Source: Onchidella celtica
Taxonomy: Eukaryota; Mollusca; Gastropoda; Systellommatophora; Onchidiidae
Direction: 5' to 3'
NCBI GenBank assembly: GCA_963931925.1
Contig: OZ007580.1
Location: 6,902,947-6,966,946, forward strand
Length of the DNA stretch: 64,000 nt
Notes under the pieces: model-generated
Database searches by the model: none
The model's input: only the letters and a program-made list of their open reading frames with translations
What the model was told of the DNA's origin: nothing
In this document: positions 57,438-64,000 of the stretch, one piece after another
Position numbering within the stretch: the first letter of the stretch is position 1
Layout of the letters: each line of letters opens with the position of its first letter
Made by a program: the position numbers and the translations under genes

Positions 57438-58630
57438 TGTCACAAATCCCAGACTGGGAGATGTAATAAGTTATGACAGGACAACAATCACGAACAAACA
57501 AGTTTAACACTTAACAGAACAATCCATCAGACTCACACATTTATTAAACATAATTATACAGATAATAGCGCAATTACATACATTATATTATTGAAATCAA
57601 CTGCCGTACAACGGCCTTATTCTCACACACACGCTCCCTCGGATCCACAATCCGGTAGTTACCCCTAAAGGCACTTCGGCCTCAGCCTCTCCCCTCAGGG
57701 TCTTAATAGCACATATGTTTCACAAACATTAACCTCTTAGGTGGCACCGCAGTCTCTCAATATCACCGTCCTATTGTCATACACCTTAGCATTCCCCTAG
57801 CACCTCAGCAGGGCAATAACACATTATCATTTCAATAGACATCATTTCAATAGTACATTCTCCCCTCAACATGGCAATAGTGCATTATCACATTCACGCT
57901 CATATCTACGTCCCTGTCCGTGGCCTGACTGCCACGACTTTAGGTGCCTCTACTGTCCTGCACTGACAGCCTCACTTCTGGCCTATGTGTGGCCTCCGGC
58001 CCTATGCTGGCCTATCCCCTGTGCTCATCGAGGTGGCTCTGCGGCCCGTCCTCGACACCTACAAGAATAACATTACATTGGTATAATACCCTACCATTTC
58101 TATTCACTCCACCTCTCCTTACAACCCATGAAGCGTACACACACTAGTTCACCTTTCACTCACCACACATCTTACGGTAACACACCTCCATCGGAGTACA
58201 CACTACTCACTCGCGCTACAAATCCATGAACTCACTTTCATCTATCGCTCATGGCGCACATTGCTATATCCAATATCAAGGACTTCCACATTCCTCACAT
58301 CTACTTATTTACATCATGGTAATAGACGAATATAATATAATACACCAATCATAATAATCAATCAACGTTCTACATACCAGTCATCACTGGAAAGACTCTC
58401 TCACTAGTCTTCTCGACTGCTCCCCTTATGTCCGCCCGATGGGCTCTTATTCACAGGTCCGTTCCGTAGGACCTTCTAACTTGCAGTGATAGTAATACAG
58501 CGCTTTCGCCTCATTCAGACCCTCCCACTACTCACAACAGCACGCTTAACTTACTTGTCTACGTGCGTTAATTTTACTCTACACCCGCTCTGTAGCAATC
58601 CCCTTAATTGCACTCACTCCACTCGTGACA
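57438..58630 (-). repeat. 3' LTR (1193 bp)
   Basis: TGTCAC...GTGACA. It carries a ~319-bp segment (58059-58377) absent from the solo LTR at 5301, and a 26-bp patch (57713-57738) copied from the outer flank at 56971-56996. Confidence 0.93.
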
Positions 58631-58632
58631 TC

Positions 58633-58653
58633 ATCCCCCACCCCAAAAAAATT
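58633..58653 (-). other. Polypurine tract
   Basis: On the minus strand, seven T then GGGGTGGGGGATGA lies directly before the 3' LTR start. This is the expected site for plus-strand DNA priming. Confidence 0.7.
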
Positions 58654-58980
58654 AATGCAATTAATTTCAAATCGCATCAAGATGACTGTCAACGAGTGAG
58701 CGTGAGCAATACCTAAAAAAATGACCTAGCAGTTCCTCTAGTATATAAAATACCGAAATCAGGGGAAAATATGGGGATCAATATGGCCTGCAATATGCAT
58801 ATATGTGTCACATCATGAATAGCTAACTAACCACAATATCTAATACAGAATCAAAATCCAATCAACCTATCAACCATTCTTCATATCATATTTATAATGT
58901 CAATATTTTAAAGTCGACTCATTCACACAGATCCTGTCAATGTTCCTGTCCTCTGATGTATAAGCTCCTGAAATCTTCCC

Positions 58981-59640
58981 CTAGGCTCGACTAAGGTAGT
59001 CGGCGATATGATTGCTGGTTCCTGGAATTGGTTGAATAACGAAGGTATACGGCTGCAAAGCCAATGCCCATCTAGACAAGCGTGGGCTGGACGAACGATT
59101 CTTCGACAAAAATGTCAGTGGCTTGTGGTCTGTCTGGATACAAAATTCTCGTCCCATGAGATAACGTCCTAATTTCTGGACGGACCACACAATGGCAAGA
59201 CACTCACGCTCTATCACAGAATACTTTCTTTCTCTCTGCAATAACTTCCTACTGACATAACATACAGGATGGAGACATTCGTTCTTCTCCTGTAGAAGAC
59301 AAGCGCCGACACCAGAGTCCGACGCATCCGTTCTGAGGATAAAATTAGATCGAAAATCGGGTAATATCAGAATGGGTGACGATGATAATGCTGTCACCAA
59401 ATTATCAAATGCTGTCTGACATTCAGACGTCCACTGGACCTTATCGGGTTGTCCCTTCTTAGTAAGGTCAGTAAGAGAAGATGACAAGGAGGAAAAATTT
59501 GGAATGAACTTTCTGTAATAATTTAAAATTCCCACTAAGCTTCTGACTTGTTTCTTTGTTTTTGGGATTTGCAACCCTGCTAATTTGTCAATTTTTGTTA
59601 CTATATCGTCAAAGGATGACACGACATTAGGTATGTCCTT
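58981..59640 (-). pseudogene. Retrotransposon pol fragment: RT thumb and RNase H
   Basis: The conserved part of a 239-codon frame. It starts near VLKDIPNVVSSFDD and runs through the RT thumb/connection block RSLVGILNYYRKFIPNFS. RNase H follows with all four acidic positions: TDASDSGVGA, IERECLAIVW, TDHKPLTFL and ADYLSRA. The palm and fingers of RT, including the YxDD site, are absent. The frame differs from the upstream polyprotein at the deletion junction near 59640, so this part can no longer be read from it. Confidence 0.88.
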
Positions 59641-62347
59641 CAACACTAGTATGAGAATACAGATACTCTGGTCTCTCATGAAACCTCTGCAGCATATCAA
59701 CGTGGAAAACCTTTACTGATCCATCAATGTGGATAGCGTAATCTACCTTCGAAACAATTCGCTCAATAACATAAGGACCTTTCCATGTCATCAATAACTT
59801 ATTATGGTCCGTAGGTAACAACAATAGGACCTTGTCTCCTGGCTTAAAAATTCTCAGTTTGGACCCTCTATCTTTATAGTTCTTTGCTCCTGCTGAAGCG
59901 ATACTAGACGCTTCCTCTGCTATAGTGCGCGCTGAACATAATCTTTCTCTTAAATCAACAAGGTCTATCAAAACCTTTTTAAACGGTTCCGAAACCGTGG
60001 GGATCTTTTGAAGAGGAGCCTGGGGTGTACGACCCTTATGCGTCGTCGTTTGGCACGCACTGCACGTCTTACAATATAACCGCACATCTCTGTATACTGA
60101 CGGCCAATAAAAATCTTTCAGAACTCTCTCCTTGGTTCTAGTACTTCCCATATGACCCGCTAATGGAACATCATGGGCCAGACGCAATACTGTAGCAATC
60201 AACGACCGTGGCACGACGACCTGCTTTTGAACGGAAGCAACTGTGACGTACATACGGAACAGAATGCCCCCCTGGACAAAAAAAGAAGATGACCCGTTTT
60301 TATATTTCCTTGTTTTCTCGGTTCGCGCTTCCCCAAGACATGGGTTTAATGATGGATCCTCCCTTTGTAATCTCGCCAAGCGCTCTGGCGTGATATCTAG
60401 GTTGACCGCTGGCGTTGCCAAAGGTCTAATTTTACCCTTATCACCTACCTGTCGACGTGTCTCGACCGCGGCGCAAAAGTCAATACCTTTTGATTGCGAC
60501 CATGCTTGCACGTTCTCATCGGAAGGGGAAACTACCCGTGATACATTCCCAATGATGAGCTGGGCGCCTGGAAAACAACCAACGACTGCTTCGACTTCCC
60601 CGCTAAGGAAAGGTGTATCTATCACTATTCTTGCCATGGGTAATTTCTCAATGGCCCCCGAAAATTGGATGCACGGGACAGTCTCACCTGTAAGCTGTGA
60701 ATCCCGAATGCAGTCCCTATGCACTCCCACAACGGTAGATCCTGTATCTCGTAAAACCGAGACCGGTTCGTCCCCAACAAACCCCGGATAAACCCTAAGA
60801 CCACCTCCTGTATGACATGAATTTATAACGGGGATCTTTCTCCCACAAGGTAATACACCGGAAGATAATAACTTCTCACAACTGGGACACTTAGAATACT
60901 GTCCGCCTCCGTTGTCCGATGTAACGCACGCAGCCGCATGGTGAAATTTATTTGGGGAACATGGACTGGAGCTACTGTCCACGTTCGCCGCTATCCTACC
61001 TGCAGGGCAGTTCACGCTGATGTGATCTGCTCTACCGCAGTTCCAACACTTCGCGGCCCTACACTCGCGTGAAAAGTGACCCACGCGTCCGCAAGTCCAA
61101 CACTCCGCTCCCTGTGCTGCACTAGGCCTGGGTCCCCGTGACCCATCGCGACCGGAACTAAAGTCCCTATGCCGTCGGTCATCGGCAAAGGTCACAACTC
61201 GCCCCCGGCCATTACCGCGACCTAGCCCTCCTGCTCGGTCAAACTTACCGGATCCATATGCCGGTGATTGGTGATAGCCCCTACGCTGCCCCTGGGCTTG
61301 CCCGCTATAGGCACCACGCTGACGCGACCTGTCCCTAAGTCCTGCCGGCGACCCCTCGACAACGGCGACGTACCCAGGATCTTGGACGTACGCCCTGGCG
61401 ACTGGTTTGGACGGATGTGCCGTACGGTATGCTTCCGCCAACTTAGACGCCTCCTGCACCGTCGCGGGTTCGTTTTCTTTCAGGAAGGCCACCAGATCTT
61501 TGTGGCACGACGCGTACAGCTGGTCACGGATCATTAAGTCTTTCAGTTTAGCAAAATCCGCGCCCACATGCGCCAAGTCTACCCAGTTCGCGAAATACTC
61601 CGTTAGTCTCGCGACGAAGGCAGCAAAGTCCTCCCTGGCATCTGCACGTGCTCGCCTAAACTGCTCCCGGAAATATTCCTCGGTACGCGCAAATCGGCGA
61701 AGCAGCAAAGCCTTCAGCTTATCGTAATCTTGCACGTCTTCGCGCTGTAGCTCTTTAAAGTAGGTTAACGCTCGCCCTTGCAATAGAGACGCCAGGTACG
61801 TGGCCCATAATTCCTTATTTTCCCCCCATTGCAATTGTGCGTTCAGTTCGAACCTGTAAAGGAAGGCGTCTATGTCGTCCTTCCGGTCGTCGAACGTAGG
61901 GAGCTTAATCCTTATGCCACCTTTATTGTGTACCTGCCGCTCAACTGTTTCTGTTGGCGCATTCTTTTTGATTTCCAACTCGGCGATCTTTACTTGCGCC
62001 TCTATCTCCTTTAACTTTATCTCCCTCTCCTGAGCCTGTCTCTCCTGTTGCTGATGCAACTCCTTTAACTTAAACTCCCTTTCCTGTTGCTGAGCCTCTA
62101 ACTCCTTTAACTTAAACTCTCTTTCCTCTTCCTTATCCTTAGCCTCTCTTTCCTGTTGCTTAAACTCCCTTTCCTGTTCCTTATCCTTAGCCTCTCTTTC
62201 CTTTTTCTGAGCCTCTTTTTCCTGCTCTCTATCCTTAGCACGCTCATCGCGCATTTCTGCCTGCTGTTCTTTAATCCAGCCGCGTAGCTCTTCTCCCTCC
62301 AGGCCAAGTTCCTTACCCAACTTCATTAGTTGTTGGAGTTCCGCCAT
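59627..62347 (-). CDS. Retrotransposon Gag-protease-integrase remnant polyprotein
   Basis: 906 codons from ATG at 62347. Residues 30-130 are a charged coiled coil of repeated KEREAKDKEQ and REFKLKELEA units. Residues 145-310 are a capsid with a SCAN-like C-terminal half (REQFRRARADAREDFAAF then a helical stretch to EASKLAEAY). CCHC knuckles are at 416-429 and 434-447. The protease DTGST is at 534-538. The integrase HHCC finger uses H725, H732, C759 and C762. After VLIDLVD (~797) the integrase core is deleted and the frame continues into the C-terminal KPGDKVLLLLP and WKGPYVIER (GPY/F module, ~855). Gag and protease look intact; integrase cannot be functional. Confidence 0.9.
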   Translation of the reverse strand: MAELQQLMKLGKELGLEGEELRGWIKEQQAEMRDERAKDREQEKEAQKKEREAKDKEQEREFKQQEREAKDKEEEREFKLKELEAQQQEREFKLKELHQQQERQAQEREIKLKEIEAQVKIAELEIKKNAPTETVERQVHNKGGIRIKLPTFDDRKDDIDAFLYRFELNAQLQWGENKELWATYLASLLQGRALTYFKELQREDVQDYDKLKALLLRRFARTEEYFREQFRRARADAREDFAAFVARLTEYFANWVDLAHVGADFAKLKDLMIRDQLYASCHKDLVAFLKENEPATVQEASKLAEAYRTAHPSKPVARAYVQDPGYVAVVEGSPAGLRDRSRQRGAYSGQAQGQRRGYHQSPAYGSGKFDRAGGLGRGNGRGRVVTFADDRRHRDFSSGRDGSRGPRPSAAQGAECWTCGRVGHFSRECRAAKCWNCGRADHISVNCPAGRIAANVDSSSSPCSPNKFHHAAACVTSDNGGGQYSKCPSCEKLLSSGVLPCGRKIPVINSCHTGGGLRVYPGFVGDEPVSVLRDTGSTVVGVHRDCIRDSQLTGETVPCIQFSGAIEKLPMARIVIDTPFLSGEVEAVVGCFPGAQLIIGNVSRVVSPSDENVQAWSQSKGIDFCAAVETRRQVGDKGKIRPLATPAVNLDITPERLARLQREDPSLNPCLGEARTEKTRKYKNGSSSFFVQGGILFRMYVTVASVQKQVVVPRSLIATVLRLAHDVPLAGHMGSTRTKERVLKDFYWPSVYRDVRLYCKTCSACQTTTHKGRTPQAPLQKIPTVSEPFKKVLIDLVDLRERLCSARTIAEEASSIASAGAKNYKDRGSKLRIFKPGDKVLLLLPTDHNKLLMTWKGPYVIERIVSKVDYAIHIDGSVKVFHVDMLQRFHERPEYLYSHTSVEGHT

Positions 62348-63278
62348 TTCACAGATTTATGGTTATGGTATCTATTATAAGACGACCAACCTGTCGGTAT
62401 GATCACTAACGATACGACCAGAGACCTGAGATCACACCAGATATAACAATACCTAGTTGTCTCAAATACAATTCAGAAATTTACCTTTACAGCACAACTA
62501 ATTCTATATCTATAAAATGTATAGCACTATTAATTATAAAAGAAAATAGAAACGACAAGAATGAAGAAATACAGTAGAAGGACCACAAGTACGTCAAGGA
62601 CAACGAACCAGACTAGGACAAAGCTTCTACAAAAAAAAAAAACTATAATGGAAAAAAAAATGTAACCTAACTACGTCGATTACACTACAAGGTACGAACA
62701 AGAACAGAGTCTGAAAAAAAAGAACGTATCTACAGAAAGGTAGAAGAGGGACAAGAGAAACGTCTTCCTAAAACAACGAGGAAGATAGAACGCTACAATC
62801 TAAACAAAAATACAGGTCCCTACAGAACTGTTCACTGTGATGAACGAAGTTCCAAATTTAGCCCACCTCCCGAAGAGGATAAACTACGCTCACCACAGCA
62901 AACCCGCGCCACCGCCCGTATAATCGATTACGACAAAAACAGAAAAACAGCGGAAAAAGACAGAAGAAAAGACAGCCCTCAATCCAGGGCACAAATTTTT
63001 CACTTAACTTCCACCCTTGATTTCAATTTCTCCCCTTCCTCGGAGCTCTGGCTGCTTGACCTCTACAGGCTGGCACACACACTCTGCAGAAATTTAAGTA
63101 CACATTAATACCTATTCATAAAAATACATACATCAATACATATTCATAAATATACATAAATCATATCATGAAATTCCCATTCATCCCACGAACAAGGGCA
63201 ACAGCACGAATTCCTAGCACAACAGAAAAACAACTAGATATAACGAATACCAAATGACAAAATGACCACAGGTAAACA
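62348..63278 (-). other. 5' leader of the LTR retrotransposon
   Basis: Non-coding, A-rich on the plus strand; expected to hold packaging signals. No motif recognised. Confidence 0.5.
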
Positions 63279-63291
63279 GGACGAGCCCCCA
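63279..63291 (-). other. Primer binding site (tRNA-Pro type)
   Basis: On the minus strand TGGGGGCTCGTCC lies one base after the 5' LTR end. It matches the first 13 positions of the tRNA-Pro primer site used by murine leukaemia virus. Confidence 0.8.
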
Positions 63292-63292
63292 G

Positions 63293-64000
63293 TGTCACAA
63301 ATCCCAGACTGGGAGATGTAATAAGTTATGACAGGACAACAATCACGAACAAACAAGTTTAACACTTAACAGAACAATCCATCAGACTCACACATTTATT
63401 AAACATAATTATACAGATAATAGCGCAATTACATACATTATATTATTGAAATCAACTGCCGTACAACGGCCTTATTCTCACACACACGCCCCCTCGGATC
63501 CACAATCCGGTAGTTACTCCTAAAGGCACTTCGGCCTCAGCCTCTCCCCTCAGGGTCTTAATAGCACATTAATAATTTACTGGCACCGCAGTCTCTCAAT
63601 ATCACCGTCCTATTGTCATACACCTTAGCATTCCCCTAGCACCTCAGCAGGGCAATAACACATTATCATTTCAATAGACATCATTTCAATAGTACATTCT
63701 CCCCTCAACATGGCAATAGTGCATTATCACATTCACGCTCATATCTACGTCCCTGTCCGTGGCCTGACTGCCACGACTTTAGGTGCCTCTACTGTCCTGC
63801 ACTGACAGCCTCACTTCTGGCCTATGTGTGGCCTCCGGCCCTATGCTGGCCTATCCCCTGTGCTCATCGAGGTGGCTCTGCGGCCCGTCCTCGACACCTA
63901 CAAGAATAACATTACATTGGTATAATACCCTACCATTTCTATTCACTCCACCTCTCCTTACAACCCATGAAGCGTACACACACTAGTTCACCTTTCACTC
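63293..64000 (-). repeat. 5' LTR, cut by window end
   Basis: Nearly identical to the corresponding 700 bases of the 3' LTR, but keeps the unpatched ACATTAATAATTTACTGG at 63566-63583, as in the solo LTR. Confidence 0.92.

Larger units (their letters stand above)
57438..64000 (-). mobile_element. Gmr1-like Ty3/gypsy LTR retrotransposon, internally deleted, truncated by window
   Basis: The 3' LTR is 57438-58630, the internal region 58631-63292, and the 5' LTR starts at 63293 and runs off the window. Coding order on the minus strand is Gag, CCHC knuckles, protease, integrase zinc finger, integrase C-terminus, RT thumb, RNase H. That is the Ty1/copia-like pol order of the Gmr1 group within Ty3/gypsy. 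The integrase core and most of RT are missing. In the visible 708 bases the two LTRs differ by only about two substitutions plus one patch, so the insertion is young. The left 5 flanking bases are ATCAC; the matching right duplication lies outside. Confidence 0.88.

Noticed and set aside
60243-60791. 182-codon plus-strand open frame
   Set aside because: Antisense to the Gag-protease frame of the LTR element, with no independent motif.

Overview
This is animal nuclear DNA. Its genes are split by GT-AG introns, and most of the window is transposon-derived. The protein-coding exons are metazoan, and the repeats (tRNA-derived SINEs, RTE-like LINEs, Gmr1-type Ty3/gypsy LTR elements, pogo- and piggyBac-type MITEs) fit a marine invertebrate. 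Frequent words such as TAGGCCTA and TACATGTA make me lean towards a mollusc. That lineage guess is weak; the exon calls are not.

Three host genes are readable. (1) 4232-10533, plus strand: a complete four-exon NAD(P)-binding flavin reductase/biliverdin reductase B-like gene of 215 codons. (2) 19144-35846, plus strand: COPS6, COP9 signalosome subunit 6, complete in ten exons and 310 codons. (3) 41133-56906, minus strand: the 14 3'-terminal exons of MIPEP, the mitochondrial intermediate peptidase, including its HEFGH zinc site. Its 5' exons lie beyond the right edge. COPS6 and MIPEP are convergent. All listed exon junctions keep the reading frame and carry GT/AG.

Layout. 1-3.4 kb is a 3.3-kb palindromic foldback element with a SINE in one arm. 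4.2-10.5 kb is the reductase gene, with a solo LTR in intron 1, a fossil pogo-type transposase fragment in intron 2 and a piggyBac-like MITE in intron 3. 11.1-14.4 kb holds two pogo-like elements and a MITE. 14.4-19.1 kb is mostly unannotated, with a long (CTAT)n array. 19.1-35.8 kb is COPS6; its introns hold a TIR element, a piggyBac-like MITE, a pogo-like element carrying an intact RTE-like LINE, and a nested pogo-in-pogo pair. 36-40 kb holds three more MITEs. 41.1-56.9 kb is MIPEP, with a second intact LINE (itself inside a pogo-like element), a SINE and two solo LTRs. 57.4-64 kb is an LTR retrotransposon on the minus strand with a tRNA-Pro type primer site. Its domain order is Gag, protease, integrase, then RT and RNase H, with large internal deletions.

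The strongest observations are these. The LINE in COPS6 intron 5 has a 65-bp target duplication plus an 86-bp 5' filler that is a perfect inverted copy of the COPS6 exon 8/intron 8 junction, 5.3 kb away. The LTR element has the Gmr1-type pol order and a SCAN-like capsid. A 26-bp patch of flanking DNA has been copied into its 3' LTR. The foldback element has ends that are themselves hairpins. Nothing prokaryotic (operons, CRISPR) is present.
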